NCBI GenBank assembly: GCA_964017045.1 | Contig: OZ024796.1 | Span: forward strand, 25,917,010 to 25,981,009 | Origin: Omphiscola glabra | Lineage: Eukaryota; Mollusca; Gastropoda; Lymnaeidae | Length of the DNA: 64,000 nt | Reading direction: 5' to 3' | Shown here: positions 32,491 to 44,974 of the stretch, one piece after another | How positions within the stretch are numbered: the stretch's first letter is position 1 | How the letters are laid out: each line of letters begins with the position of its first letter | Made by a program: the position numbers and the translations under genes | The notes under the pieces: model-generated | Databases searched by the model: none | Told to the model about the DNA's origin: nothing | Seen by the model: only the letters and a program-made list of their open reading frames with translations

Positions 32491-34985
32491 TTATCATTGA
32501 CCAGTTGAACAGGAAGCCCCAGTGACGATTGATCGATCTCTGCCTACTGACCACGGCTAACTTGTATGTCCTCCATCCATTGCCAGGGCTCAAGTAGTCC
32601 TGGCTGACCCATACATCACCCCAATGAACAAGAAAATCAATAACGTCTCAGATCATATCTGTGTGATGTTTCAGAGATTCCCGGGTGTCTGGGGGGAGAG
32701 GGGTGGGTTGGGGAGGGACGGGAGAAGAGCGAGAATTCAGAAATCACGTGACAACGGTCAGAATATGGATGCGATTTGCTGCAAGACTTGTTGGAATATG
32801 GATTGTGAAGATTTGCGATTTTGGAAGATTTCAGATTATCAGAAATACGCATTTCGTAGATTTAAGACAAACGGAACTACGCATTCTACACACACGAGGA
32901 TATGGATTTAAACAGTGTATATTCTTTGACGAACAGGCATTTGTGTTTGGAAATAACCCCAGAAAAATCTTTGACATTACGATATGTGATCAGTATCTCT
33001 TGCGCCATAAGTCATAGGAAGTTACATTTTGCAGACAACCAGTTCTTATTCCGAGAGGCCAAATGAGTAACTTATCGACTGGAAGCTATACAGGTCGGGT
33101 CTGTGCGCCCCTATCCCCCACAGACACCAAACAAATAAAAATAATAATTAAATCCCAAATCCGCCAGCCGGTCTGTCTCACACATGCATTTCACCCGACT
33201 TATACAAACAAACGAAAGTTACATTCCAGTTATCATTCGTTGTACCCATATTTCAATAAATATGTCATTAACTAGCTTCTCGAATAACGCGTACATCTTA
33301 TTGGTTCCAGGAATACTAAGACGATCGTCAGTGCCGTCATGTATGGAGAACTTTTTTAAAAATGAAATTTGTTTCAGCTTATTAATTTAAATATTGAGGC
33401 CCCCTTGCAAGAACTGAGAGGGATTCAGGCGAGATGTTGATGCTTCTCAACCGGCATGTGATACCACGAGTCTGTCATGTTTGAACTATGAAAAGTTGTG
33501 ATTAAAAAAAAATAGCCACCAACCACCAGATTCACCAATACTGGGGAATTGTAAAGCACTGTCATGGCGGCCGCAAAAGCGAGAACTTCCCATAGTGTAC
33601 AGTCACTTGACAAAATATGTATTCAAGTAACGCACATTACAAGAATTCTACTAAGTGCCTCCCCCAACCCCAACCAGCGTTGCAAAAAAGCACACATTTT
33701 TTTCAAGCTCCTGAACTATATTAATATTCTAACTAAAATCCCATCCCCTTTAACACCGCAGATTGATAACACCATATTTAAATATATATATAAGAATGAG
33801 CTATAGGGACATAACGCCAAAGAGCTGAAAATATTTTGATACGTTCGGACTCTTTAAAAACAAACATAGTTTTTTTCTATTATTTTACGGAAATCGAATA
33901 AATTTACATGCGCAAAAAATATTATATTTCCGCTTTTATTTTAGCAAAAGTTTAAGTATTATTATTATAAATTACAAATACATGTAAAGAAACAACTAAG
34001 GAACTATCTTAAGCATTTTATATGCGTTTAAAATTTATGAAAAAAAAATTAAATAGAAAAAATATGATCAAAGAAATACACAGTAATCACATTTATCGGG
34101 AAAACCTAAACATCAGGTGTTGTTAGTGCGTTCTTTAGCGCGTTGTCAATAAGGCGAAATAAAATTAAAATTAATTAGTTCTAAATAATCACGCAAATGA
34201 CGTCATAGTGCGAATTGCATATTTAGCCAAAGCTAAAAGTTCTCTGATTTAATAAAAGAGCGTGACAAAACTGATAATGTACATTCCTCTTCTTATAATT
34301 AAAATTAATAAATAGCATTGAAACTTAAACACTAATTTAGCTTTGTATTTTTAACATTTAATAAGTTTGTACTTTTTATTCATTCCAAAAATAAACTTTT
34401 ATGAAATTTATAAAGTAGTAAAAAGTCTACATTTGAAAATAATTTTAATAAGAATATGCCTTTTAATTAAATTGGTATAGCAAATCTAAATAGCCAAATA
34501 GCATTTTTAATGCACTTATCACTGATCTAGATAAGAAATAAGCATATTAAATGCAAAAAAAAAATCTTCTGCGTAAGTAAGGGGGCTACAATCCAGTGGA
34601 TGATTTTTTTTTTTTTAAACTCTGTGTAGCCCACTATAACTATACATTCATTTTGCCCAGTGCAGCACAAGATAAGCCTCAGAATAAATTTGATCAATAA
34701 TTAACCTTCTTCGATACATTTATTCGATACATTTATATCGATGGTAGGAAATTGAGTTAATGCATTTTTACTTGGATGACAATATCTTTCAATCCAATGA
34801 CATTTCAGTAGTAAAAAAAAAAAAGAAGCTATATTCTCATTTTACATATGAACATATGTTAACCAATTAAGAAAATCAATGACTTTAACAAAACATAAAA
34901 ACATTTTCATAATTATCACAAGGGATATCAAAACCCAATCACTTTACACAAGTGAAAATTTAATTTTAAAATTGAGATTTTATTA
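32491..34985. other. gene-free stretch, AT-rich towards the right
   Basis: No gene, array or element end recognised in 2.5 kb. The region from 33,840 to 34,900 is very AT-rich. Confidence 0.5.
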
Positions 34986-35235
34986 GATAGAGGGATAGAA
35001 AGACAGACAGACAGGCAGACAAATACACAGATAGATGATAGATAGAGATGTAGATAAAAGATAGCTAGACTGATGGATGGATGGATGGATGAAAGGATGG
35101 ATGGATGGAAGGGTGGGTGGCTGAGAGGATGAATGGATGGATGGATAGGCAGGTAGGTTGGTAGGTAGGTAAGTAGGTAGATAGATATGTAGGTAGGTAG
35201 GTAGGGAGATAGGTAGATCGATAGATAGATAGATA

Positions 35236-35390
35236 CAGACCTGTTTACTCTTACGATTTTGGCGTACAATGTACGTGTTTGATGTGTATACATTACATAT
35301 ACTAAGTGTTTTTTTACTATTAAAATAATGTATTGTACGATTTTGTGATGAAATTGTACGATTTTAAGATTTTGAGGGTAAACAGGTCTG
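35236..35390. mobile_element. 155-bp MITE, copy 1, in GATA repeat
   Basis: The ends CAGACCTGTTTACTCT and (reverse complement of the right end) CAGACCTGTTTACCCT are inverted, matching at 15 of 16. TA stands on both sides. The superfamily is uncertain. Confidence 0.7.
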
Positions 35391-35601
35391 TAGATAGTAG
35401 CTGGATTGGTAGATAGGTAGATAGGTAGGTAGTTAGGTAGGTATGTGGGCAGTTAGGTAGGTAGGCAGGCAGGCATGTAGATGGTAAATAGGTAGATAGG
35501 TAGATGACAGAATGATAGGTAGATAGATATGTAGGTTGGTAGGTAGGGAGATAGGTAGATAGATAGATAGATAGAAAGATAGATAGATGGGTAGATAGAT
35601 A

Positions 35602-35756
35602 CAGACCTGTTTACTCTTACGACTTTAGCGTACAATGTACGATTTTGATGTGTATACATTATATATACTGAGTGTTTTTTTACAATTAAGATAATGTATT
35701 GAACTATTTGGTGATGAAATTGTACGATTTTAAGATTTTGAGGGTAAAAAGGTCTG
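35602..35756. mobile_element. 155-bp MITE, copy 2, in GATA repeat
   Basis: Same length and sequence family as 35236-35390, with point changes (for example AAAAAGGTCTG at the right end). It probably arose by local tandem duplication, not by a second insertion. Confidence 0.7.
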
Positions 35757-36419
35757 TATATATTAGCTGGATTGGTAGATAGTTAGGTAGATAGATAGGT
35801 AGGTAGGTAGGTAGTTAGGTAGGTAGGTAGGTAGGTAGATAGACAGGCAGGCATGTAGATGGTAAATAGGTAGATAGGTAGATTGTAGAAAGATATGTAG
35901 ATAGATAGATAAACAGACAGACAGACAAACAGACAGGCAGTCAGACAGACATAGTTACAGACATAGAGACAGACAGAGAGACAGACAAAGAGAGACAGAC
36001 AGACAGAGAGACAGACAGAGAGAGACAGACAGACAGACAGAGAGATAGACAGAGATACAGACAGAGAGACAGACATCATGACAGAGAGATAGACAGAGAG
36101 ACAGAGACTGACAGTGAGACAGACTGAGAGAAAGAGAGACAGACAGAGCGACAGAGAGACAGACAGAGAGACAGACAGAGAGAAATAGAGACAGGCAGCG
36201 ACAGAGAGAGAGAGACAGACAGATAGGGAGACAGACAGAATGACAGAGAGACAGACAGAGAGACAGACAGACAGACAGATCATCCTTGAATAACTGCAAA
36301 AAAGTTATCTTAATTCGGTAAACTATATCTATACATATATAAGTATATCCCGTATGTGCTTCTATATACCATCAATCCAAAGTGATTAAAATTGTGTTCA
36401 TTGTAAAAAAAATGCAAAT

Positions 36420-37056
36420 GTTTCTGAATAATTACACACATTTTACAATATTCCGTTTTTGGACCGGGGACCTAAATTATTTTTTACCCCCTTTTATGAG
36501 CTAAATATAATTTTCGTATGCGTTCCTATACCATTCATCCGATTGCGATAAAACTTTGGTAAGTTCTTGTGCGCACAAATGGTTTCTGAATTAGCTTATC
36601 CATTCTGAAAAATTCCTTTTCGGGCCGGAGCCCCAAATTATATAATCTTAATCAGTGCTATTGCATGGGTGGCTAGAAATCAATCAAATAGAAACGACAT
36701 TTCAGTTTGTGTGTGACATAAATACAACCATTTAAAAATTTTACGTTTGGGGCTGGGGGCCTTATTTTAAAAAGAATAAATATTTGAGCTATCTAAACAT
36801 AATTTAAAACAGAGCTACTGCGTGGGTGGATCAATCGCTAAAAGTGTGTGGACTAAATTTTGAAAATACACGCTTCTCACGTGGACAGCTATATATTGCC
36901 TGCTCACGCGTTGAAAAAACTTCTAATTTATTTGTGTATGCACTAGACGAAAAAAAACAATAAATATTTTCTATTTAAAAATTACATTGAAACTTAATTA
37001 AAACACAAACACTTTTTTCATTGAGTGGCATGCAACGCTTGCCGGGTTCTCGCTAG
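36420..37056 (+). mobile_element. Helitron 3' end fragment
   Basis: Includes the end of a Pif1/Helitron helicase gene (36838-36963). About 90 bp downstream is a Helitron-like terminus: a small hairpin (GCAACGCTTGC), GCCGGGTTCT, then CTAG at 37053-37056 followed by T. Helitrons end in CTRR before T and have a hairpin just inside, as here. The 5' boundary is arbitrary: related non-coding sequence seems to start near the paired GGACCGGGGACC/GGGCCGGAGCC motifs. Confidence 0.7.
36838..36963 (+). pseudogene. Helitron Pif1-like helicase, C-terminal remnant
   Basis: Reads LKVCGLNFENTRFSRGQLYI then ACSRVEKTSNLFVYALDEKK and a stop. The family motif is FSHGQLYVACSR; here H is replaced by R. Only about 41 residues are recognisable; the remainder of the helicase and the Rep domain are absent. 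Confidence 0.8.
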
Positions 37057-37059
37057 TTG

Positions 37060-37175
37060 AGAATATTTACGTAAAACAAAAGAAAATATTTGAGCAGCAT
37101 TCGCACCATTTTTGTATGAATCTCATTTAGTGCAGTTATCGGGAATTTTATTGCGAAATCACTGCCATCTGGTGG
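37060..37175. repeat. dispersed repeat with TCATTTAGTGCAGT core, copy 1
   Basis: Contains AATCTCATTTAGTGCAGTTA, then TCGGGAATTTTATTG and GAAATCACTGCCATCTGG. Related copies lie at 45415-45655 and 46870-47090. Family unknown. Confidence 0.75.
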
Positions 37176-39232
37176 CGTTCGTTACATTGTTTCATACATA
37201 AGTATGTATTTTAATTAACAAATCGATCTATTCAAAGCAGGCTCTTCTTCGAGGGATTTTTCTTTTTCTAATGCTCACTTAAAAATAAAAGAAATTGGAA
37301 AAGATGACATCGCCAGATCAAATTTTGCTTTAGTTTGAAAGTGATTCCGATGATAAAAGGTCGCGTATAAAGGTCGAGTATAAAGGTCAAGTTTGTCGAA
37401 TCCAACACACATCATCGCATAATATCTAGTCTTTAAAACGGGAAACTGGCCGAAAAAATAAAGGCCGCCTGGCAACACTCTCCCACAAGGACGGAGTCAG
37501 GAAGCATGTCCAGACAATGGCAGTAACGTGAACTCGTCCTTCAGGACGGGAGATGACGTGGCTAAGTTCAGGACACTACTTGAGCCAGTTTGTGTGTGTG
37601 GGGGGGGGGGGTCAGTTCTGGCGAGCAGCGATGAGCATAAATGTTGACAGGGCAGAAGAGCAGCGTTGATTGGATCTGTCGCGGCGAGGGTTCTTAAATT
37701 CTGTGCCCTCGGGCATCCGAGAAGCCCATGTTAACGTGGCAGGCGGAAGCTTCACAATGTGGAAATATAGAACGACTGGTCAGTTATTTATAGATCCCGC
37801 CTCCCACGTTCACCCATTTTACACCATTGCTCGAAATTATTGTTATATTACTTTTTATTTTTAGTAAAATTTATGAAGAGGAAAATATTTCTTCAGGAAA
37901 TATTTAGAAAATGTTCCACAGTAGACCAGCGACCTCCGTTGAAGTGTCAAGATCATCCTCAATTTTTTAACTATTGATTCCATTTATTTCATCCTGATTT
38001 CTGAAGCCTGCCTAGCCAAAGCTGTCCGGTGCGAATAATGTTTGTTTCTGTTTATGCCAGACCACCCCCAAACAAATAATAACAATTTTAAAAAGTCAAT
38101 CTGACTTGAGATCCCCTGGTAACCCCCCCCCCCCCCCCCCAAAGAGACTAGAGAATAAATCATGTCGACCAATCGCTTCCATTGGATTAAGACCCACAGG
38201 ATGCGACATCTCTTATTTCTCGGATTGGTGTTTGCCTTGAGTGGAAGTTACGAGTTTTACTCCGGAATCGACTGAGACAAAACGGCGTTTCCGTCCGACA
38301 CCATCCCCCCCGCTATCCTTCACACCCCCGAACCAAATAATAAATATTTCTGTTTCAAACGTCACGTGACGGCAAGAGGGTATTATTAGACTTCCCTGCA
38401 CTTATTTAATTACCCAGCATTACCCTTGCGCACACAACAAAGTACCGTTACATTAGGAGGCTAAATGTTCGCTCTAACGATTCCTGAAGAGAGCGTGAGT
38501 GGACAAGGCCAAGCCCCCACCCCCACTCTCCCCAAACCCCAGCCCCCATCCCCCCAGGTCACAGTAATTAAGTCTAGTTATTTGCGCCGTATAATCCTTC
38601 AAAGTTTCCAGCTCCTGGGTCCCACAACAATATCGATGGCGTTTACATCAAAATGAGCAAAATCAATATCGGTCGACCCCCCTCTTACCACCCCCACCCC
38701 CAACTCACCATAGCTCCAACCAGAGGGGGGTCAATATCTACTTCCGGGAAGCCATTGATCAGGCGATTGGCTAAAAGCGGTTCTTTGTACGGGGAAATAA
38801 CCTGGTACGGCCTTGCAGTTAAGTGTGGGAATATGCTATGATGAGCAGCTTTAAAAAGTAGTGGGGATTTTTTACAAAAAAATGTTCATGCATTAGATGC
38901 ATTAAAAGTTAGACACTGTATTTAGGATTTTGAACGTGCTAGATGTATTTCATGTTATATGAGGCAGTGAACGGGCTAAATGCAATATTTTATAGAGAAA
39001 AATCTAGTATTATTAAACTAAAAAAATAAGCGGATATACATTATAAAAAGACTGCCAATGAAATTTTAGTACTATGCACTAGCTTGCTTCTCTAAATAAA
39101 CTCGATGAACGCTACAAGGAAATCACGGAGTTAGCACTATGGCTTGACATGACGTATTCAGTACACACGAGTGGTGCAGGTTCAAAAGTCTGAACGGGAA
39201 GCTAGTTTGACACCTTTTATTTAATAAGGTTC
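37176..39232. other. gene-free stretch
   Basis: No gene recognised in about 2 kb. G and C homopolymers at about 37597-37610 and 38127-38142. Confidence 0.5.
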
Positions 39233-39535
39233 CGGGAGTGGAGCGCCTAAATAAAGTCCCTGAGTGGAGCGCCTAAATAAAGTCCCGGGAGTGGAGCGCC
39301 TAAATAAAGTCACTGGAGTGGAGCGCCTAAATAAAGTCACTGGAGTGGAGCGCCTAAATAAAGTCATTGGAGTGGAGCGCCTAAATAAAGTCACTGGAGC
39401 GGAGCGCCTAAATAAAGTCATTGGAGTGGAGCGCCTAAATAAAGTCACTGGAGTGGAGCGCCTAAATAAAGTCACTGGAGTGGAGCGCCTAAATAAAGTC
39501 ATTGGAGTGGAGCGCCTAAATAAAGTCACTGGAGT
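39233..39535. repeat. minisatellite, 27-bp unit, 11 copies
   Basis: Unit AGTGGAGCGCCTAAATAAAG followed by TCACTGG, with few variants (TCATTGG, TCCCGGG). Each unit contains AATAAA. Confidence 0.96.
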
Positions 39536-40684
39536 AGGGCATGTTAAACGCACCGTCTTCCAAACTTGCGGAAAACAAACAAATCGAGCATTACATAATA
39601 TGTCAAAATAATAATACTGACTCAGTGCAAGTAATAATCTTAACAGAAATCGGAACATTCAAATTCTTAGGGCTAAATTTATGAGCATCAACGCCCACCC
39701 ATTGATTTTTTTTTTCAATACCTCTTTTACTCCACCCCCCCCCCCCCGAAAAAAAGGCCACAAATCAGCCCTTAATCATCTTCCTTGAATTCCACGTCCC
39801 TACCCTTTTCTATAGCTTGTCCTCGCAATCCATTTAGCGTAATGAACCAGGGACTTCCACAATACCCACGTCCTCAGTAGACCCATACAGAGTGTCATAA
39901 CGGGCGCACGCGCGTTCCCTCTGACAATAACCCGTCGGGTCCCCCAAGGACCGGGCCCGAGAGCGCAAAAAAAAAAGAAGGAATTTTTAGGAGCCCAGTG
40001 ACTCCCTCAGCTCGTTTCATGCGTCTATTCCCAATCTACGTGGCATACAAGAGAAAGCTATCAACCCCCCTCCAAACCCCCATATTAGGGCGTGGGGGGG
40101 GGTGTGGAAGCAATTATGGTAAAGCCGTTCTCTGGCAGCTGATCGGCTGTGGTGGAAGAATACCAACAAACAATTAGCAGGCCGCGATGGCCGCTAGGGG
40201 GGTGGGGAATTTCATCCATCGTCCATTACTGTTGATTAGGGTGCCTGTCTGCCTTTTGTACTTGATCGGCACCAATAGTTTCTAAAGTGACCTTCGACCT
40301 TTTGAAATATGTGGGAAAAGTTAAAATGTATTCGATCCATGATGGAGGCAGAGAAAAAAAAACAAAAAAAAAAACCTCATTGATTTTGGCACGCCGTAGA
40401 GACACTGCCGGATGCACGTAGAAGAGAACCAACACGTTAGATATCGCGATTCAAAGTCAGGGTCTAAGACTGCCGCTGTGGGACATGACGCTACACACAG
40501 GGTTGTTATTTCTTGCTGCTAGTATGGACAAGAAAAATATGACATCAATCTGGTAATTCTACCAAATAGAAAAAGGGATAAAAAACAACAGCTGAACTTA
40601 TCATCAATGTGGTTGGGAAAAAGAGCAATAAGCATAAGGGGCTAGTTTCAGATTTGTTAACTTAACACGTATCGGAAACATAAG
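39536..40684. other. gene-free stretch
   Basis: No gene or element end recognised; scattered C- and G-runs. Confidence 0.5.
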
Positions 40685-40972
40685 CCCAGTGTTATATAAA
40701 CGCAGTGTCATATAAAACCAGTGTCATATAAAGCCAGCGTCATATAAACCCAGTGTCATATAAACCCAGTGTCATTTAAAACCAGCGTCATATAAAACCA
40801 GTGTCATATAAAACCAGTGTCTTATAAACCCAGTGTCATAAAAACCCAGCGTCATATAAAACCAGTGTCATATAAAGGCAGTGTCATATAAACCCAGTGT
40901 CATATAAACCCAGTGTCATATAAAACCAGTGTCATATAAAACCAGCGTCATATAAAAACAGCGTCATATTTG
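40685..40972. repeat. minisatellite, 16-bp unit, about 18 copies
   Basis: Unit CCAGTGTCATATAAAA/CCCAGTGTCATATAAA, with GCGTC variants. Confidence 0.95.
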
Positions 40973-41407
40973 AGTCTGAATAGTTTACAAATAAATATAA
41001 AAGTCAGCAATTTCCGCACAACTCGAAGTACCGACGGAGCAGCCTCGAACAGTTCTGAAGGGGGATTCCGATGAGAACTTCAGCAGATCACGTGACTTTT
41101 ACATTCAAAAAAACAAACCCCCATGAACCTCTCTGGAGCTAAACCCCGCCCATCAATGCGCGACATTTCGCTTAATCAAATCCCTTGTGCGCATGAACAA
41201 ATAACAACCGTGCCTGTAATGTTGCGATAGAGCCGTCCACTTTTGTGTTGTTGCGGGTAGAGCTCCTTTCAAGGGTTGGGGTGGGTTCAGGGGGGGGGGG
41301 GTTGCATTCGATTTCTAAGGCCCGGAGATGGTCACGCAGGACGCAAAGCAATAAGCTAAAATCTCATCTTATTCACGGGGCCACACGTTCGCCCTTGGCT
41401 CACATAG

Positions 41408-41626
41408 ACAGGAACGCGTCTCGTCGAAAGATGTGACGGGCAAGAAAACGCGGCCAACGAGATCTTACTTTGGGGAAGAGTCCGTGGTCATGACAAGATG
41501 AGGTGGAGCGAACAAGTTATGTACATGTCGCGCTTCAATGCACAAATAGGCCCCCTTTGTCTGCCCGACAAGGCTGCCGAGTATAGTGCAGAGGTCAAAC
41601 GTGTTTGGCGAAAGATGAATGCGTAG
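41408..41626 (+). CDS. possible terminal exon, unknown protein (72 residues)
   Basis: After a pyrimidine-rich stretch ending CACATAG, an open frame reads from TGTRLVERCDGQENAANEIL through LWGRVRGHDKMRWSEQVMYM to KRVWRKMNA and a TAG stop. It is Trp-, Met- and charge-rich and looks like real protein. AATAAA lies 9 nt after the stop (41636-41641) and a second at 41653. I do not recognise the family. No upstream exon was found within 1 kb, so it could be the last exon of a gene with a long intron, a pseudogene piece, or chance. Confidence 0.35.
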   Translation, partial: TGTRLVERCDGQENAANEILLWGRVRGHDKMRWSEQVMYMSRFNAQIGPLCLPDKAAEYSAEVKRVWRKMNA

Positions 41627-41726
41627 ACTTTTTGGAATAAATGAAGAGATTTATAATAAATATCCTATAAAAAAAATTTGACGCACTAAGCGTCAACGTT
41701 ACAGAGACCCAAAATGGGACAAAACA

Positions 41727-42010
41727 ACAACACCATTGAGAGGTAGCCCTCACTATACAGCACCATTGAGAGGCAGCCATAACCAAACAACACCATTGAG
41801 AGGTAGCCCTCACAAAACAACACCAGTGAGAGGTAGCCCTCACAAAATAACACCACTGAGAGGTAGCCCTCACAAAACAACACCAGTGTGAGGTAGCCCT
41901 CACAAAACAACACCAGTGATAGGTAGCCCTCACCAAACAATATCATTGAGAGGCAGCCATCACCAAACAACACCAGTGAGAGGCAGCCATTACCAAAGAA
42001 CATTACTGAG
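41727..42010. repeat. minisatellite, 30-bp unit, about 10 copies
   Basis: Unit CACCATTGAGAGGTAGCCCT followed by CACAAAACAA, with exact 30-bp spacing. Confidence 0.95.
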
Positions 42011-42441
42011 AAGCAACATACGACGAAAGTGCAAATTTCAGAATCCTAACACATGACATTCTCTTATGGGGTCGAGCTCACGCTCTTATGGCCCTGGCTA
42101 TTTTGACAACGGCTTGCCCCATATTAACACATGTAATTCTCTTATGGGGCAACTGCTTGCCTCATCAGGTGGGCATCGTCGTAAATGATATCATTAACAT
42201 GGGTCTCCGTGTTCAGACCTTCATCCCCCGTCGCCATTTTCGGGCAGCCACTGTTTCGGCAGCCACGCCACGGAGTCGGCAGTTCAGCTTCCTGCGCGAG
42301 TCGAATTGGTTGAGGTAAATGCAAGCCGCACAGTGGTCCGTCCTTATTTGTGATACTAAACGCTGTTCGATACGTTTCAGCTTCATCGAGGGGTCGCTCT
42401 AACAGATGAACTATCTATATCTTCATTGGAAGAATAAAAAT
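42011..42441. other. gene-free stretch, some coding-like composition
   Basis: An imperfect direct repeat (AACACATGACATTCTCTTATGG, AACACATGTAATTCTCTTATGG) lies at about 42049-42146. Short open frames occur on both strands at 42088-42324, with no recognised family. Confidence 0.45.
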
Positions 42442-42617
42442 TTAGTCACCCCAAACCATATTACAGTACAGTCGGCTGCATAAATAACCAGCAAGACGGC
42501 CGATACGCCCGAATCGGTTACCACGTAGTATCGATCCTGCCCGTGAACCAGTAGCCAGCTTGGAGACGCCGTTAAATTCCCATTCTGTTCGAGTTCCAGC
42601 GTCTCACATGAAGCCAT
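42442..42617 (-). CDS. possible isolated coding exon, unknown protein
   Basis: A minus-strand frame starting at ATGG in good context reads MASCETLELEQNGNLTASPS, then WLLVHGQDRYYVVTDSGVSA and VLLVIYAADCTVIWFG. Composition is more coding-like than its flanks. There is no convincing donor site and no recognised family. Reported only as a lead. Confidence 0.2.
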
Positions 42618-42673
42618 GTTTGGTTAGGGGACGTCGTATCTCATGAGGAATTAACAAATACTTCGCTGTAGGG

Positions 42674-43440
42674 CAGGGGTCCTCAGCATTTAGCCGTGGA
42701 CCCATTTCAGTCAGCGATAATCCTACTTTGCACCTCACAAAAAAATAAATAAATAAAGCAATCTGAATTTCTTGAAGTGTCCTTAATTAATTTAACCGAG
42801 CCTAGGTAATACATTAAATAAAATCTAAACAGACTTATTTAATGTAATGAGTTAGTATTACTTTTAATAATAGAAACAAGCTGATACAATGTACAATGTG
42901 ATTAAAAAAAACCAAACATTTCCATTTTTTTGGATCAATTAAGAACGTTATCTTATCCTATCCCATCTTATCTCATCTTATCTTTATACTAAACTACACG
43001 ACATCCTCAGTATATGATCTTGTATATACACACATGTTTCAATATACATATTTTGTTGATCTTGAATGTGATCACCCGGTATGAGCTGCAGCTACATCTG
43101 TCTAGTTTTCTCATCTCAAATAATGATTCTCTAGGTATTTATGTATGGCTGTAACGATGTCTTCAGTAGGCGCACAGAATAAAATTCACAGAAGTTAGCA
43201 CTGACTGGTGCCTTAAAATTATAACGTGAGTTACTTGAATGGATGTTTTGTCAAGAAACGTTTTGGCGGGTTAGTTCTAGTTTCTTCATAAAGTTCGTTT
43301 ACAACTCAAAAAAAGTTTCTAAATGGTTCTGATGGGTCCAGTGACGTCTAGTTATTGTCAAGAGTCTGTGGTCACGCTTGCCCCCGTGTTTTTGTATGGC
43401 TGTGGGGGTTCATATCCCCGCAGATTAATAGTGCCCCATG
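42674..43440. other. gene-free stretch beginning with a hAT-like end
   Basis: CAGGGGTCCTCAGCATTTAG at 42674 resembles a hAT terminus of the CAGGGGT class. A matching right end was not found, so the element is truncated or the likeness accidental. The remainder is AT-rich without genes. Confidence 0.35.
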
Positions 43441-43448
43441 CACGCCAG

Positions 43449-43590
43449 GGCAACGGTTCACGTTGAGGCAACGGTTCACGTTGAGGCAACGGTTCACGTT
43501 GGGGCAACGGTTCACGTTGGGGCAACGGTTCACCTTAGGGTAACAGTTCGCTTTAAGGCAACTGTCCACGTCAGGGCTACGGTCCACGTC
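43449..43590. repeat. minisatellite, 18-bp unit, about 8 copies
   Basis: Unit CAACGGTTCACGTTGGGG; the right-hand copies decay (CTTAGGGTAACAGTTCG). Confidence 0.93.
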
Positions 43591-43639
43591 AATTTGTGAA
43601 TTTATTAATTAAAAAGTTGGCTGTTATTGTTCCATTAGG

Positions 43640-43833
43640 TCATCGTCCACCATCCATCGTCCACCATCCATCGTCCACCATCCATCGTCCACCATCCATC
43701 GTTCACCATCCATCGTTCACCATCCATCGTTCACCATCCATCACCAGCCTTCCACCATTCACTGTTCACCGTCAATCATCCACCGTCCACAATCCACCAT
43801 CCATTGTCCACCATTCAGCGTCCACAATCCACC
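43640..43833. repeat. minisatellite, 14-bp unit, about 13 copies
   Basis: Unit CCACCATCCATCGT, degenerating to the right. Confidence 0.93.
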
Positions 43834-43913
43834 AAAAGTAAAAGCTGTTTTAAAACTAATGCCAAATGACAGAGGGATGAATAGGGTGCATCACCAAAAC
43901 CACAGAGAAAAAC

Positions 43914-44350
43914 GGCTCAGAGGCATACCTAGGCTCAGAGGCACACAAGGGCTTAGATGGCACACCTGACTCAGAGGCACACATGGGCTTAGATGGCAGA
44001 CCAAGGCTCAGAGGCACACAAGGGCTTAGATGGCACGCCTGGGCTCAGAGGCACACCTGGGCTTTGATGGATGGATGGTGTGGAAAAATAGCTACATCAG
44101 CTGGGAAGCCGAGCATGGAAAAAATAAAGATTCATGGGCATGGATGTCTCAGTGGAAGGAAGTGGTGAGGCAGACCAAAGTCCTACATGGGCAGTGGCGC
44201 CACGGGCATGGATGGTCTGAGTGGAAGGAAATAGTGGGGCAGACCAAGGCCCTACACATGGGCAGTAGCGCCACGGGCATGGATGGTCTCAGTGGAAGGA
44301 AGTAGTCAGGCAGACCAAAGCCCTACATGAGCAGTAGCGCCACGGGCATG
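43914..44350. repeat. two compound tandem repeats (about 20/40 bp, then about 70 bp)
   Basis: The first half alternates GGCTCAGAGGCACAC and GGGCTTAGATGGCA. The second half has three units of 68-73 bp, with GGGCATGGATGGTCTCAGTG, GAAGGAAGTAGT and GCAGACCAAAGCCCTACATG. Confidence 0.88.
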
Positions 44351-44974
44351 TATGAATGGTGTAAAATTTAAAAACAAAAAAGTTTATAAAAAATTAAATT
44401 AAAATATGAAAATCGAGGCGGAAAAGCATAATGCGTATTGTATAAGAGAGTTCGTGACAAAAAATGTGCAGGAGCTATTTCTCTTTTATTTATACAGTAA
44501 CAACTTGCATGTATCAGAAGGAAAGAGAAATTTAAATGTGAAATAAGAAATTTAAAAGGGGAGAGAAAAGAAATTGTATTTTTAAAAAAAAAATAATATT
44601 AAAAAAAGGGGGCAGAGAATGCCCTGTCAGAAAGGCAAATAAACACACTGGAGGTGGACTAAACGGGCACAAACAGCAAATCAAAACGGACATAAGACAG
44701 AGATCATCCTGGTTACAGGCAGCCCCCTTTGTAGACTAGTGGAGTTGGGGGGAGGGGATATAGGAGGATTTTCCATTTCCACTGAAATCGGGCCAGCATC
44801 AGCACCTCTTAGCCCCAACCCTCACCTCAACTCAACACCCCCCATCCCCCGGTCATGTTGGGCACATCAATAAACTCACGAAAACATAAACCATCTTGAA
44901 GTACGCTAAGTCACGAGCCAATTTCCGCCCGTTTCTGGATCTTCTTGCACGTCTCGACCGAGGGTTTAGCGAGT
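44351..44974. other. gene-free stretch
   Basis: A-rich left part (44370-44610), then unremarkable sequence. No gene recognised. Confidence 0.5.

Larger units (their letters stand above)
34986..36285. repeat. GATA/GGTA/GACA microsatellite complex with 366-bp tandem duplication
   Basis: Mixed GATA, GGTA, GGAT and (right part) GACA/GAGA tetranucleotide repeats. Two 155-bp MITE copies are embedded at a 366-bp offset, together with the shared flanks TAGCTGGATTGGTAGATAG and GGCATGTAGATGGTAAATAG. This shows that a compound unit was duplicated in tandem. Confidence 0.9.

Noticed and set aside
34928..36299. Cys/Leu/Ser-rich frames resembling conotoxin or keratin-like peptides
   Set aside because: They are translations of GATA/GACA/GGTA microsatellites.
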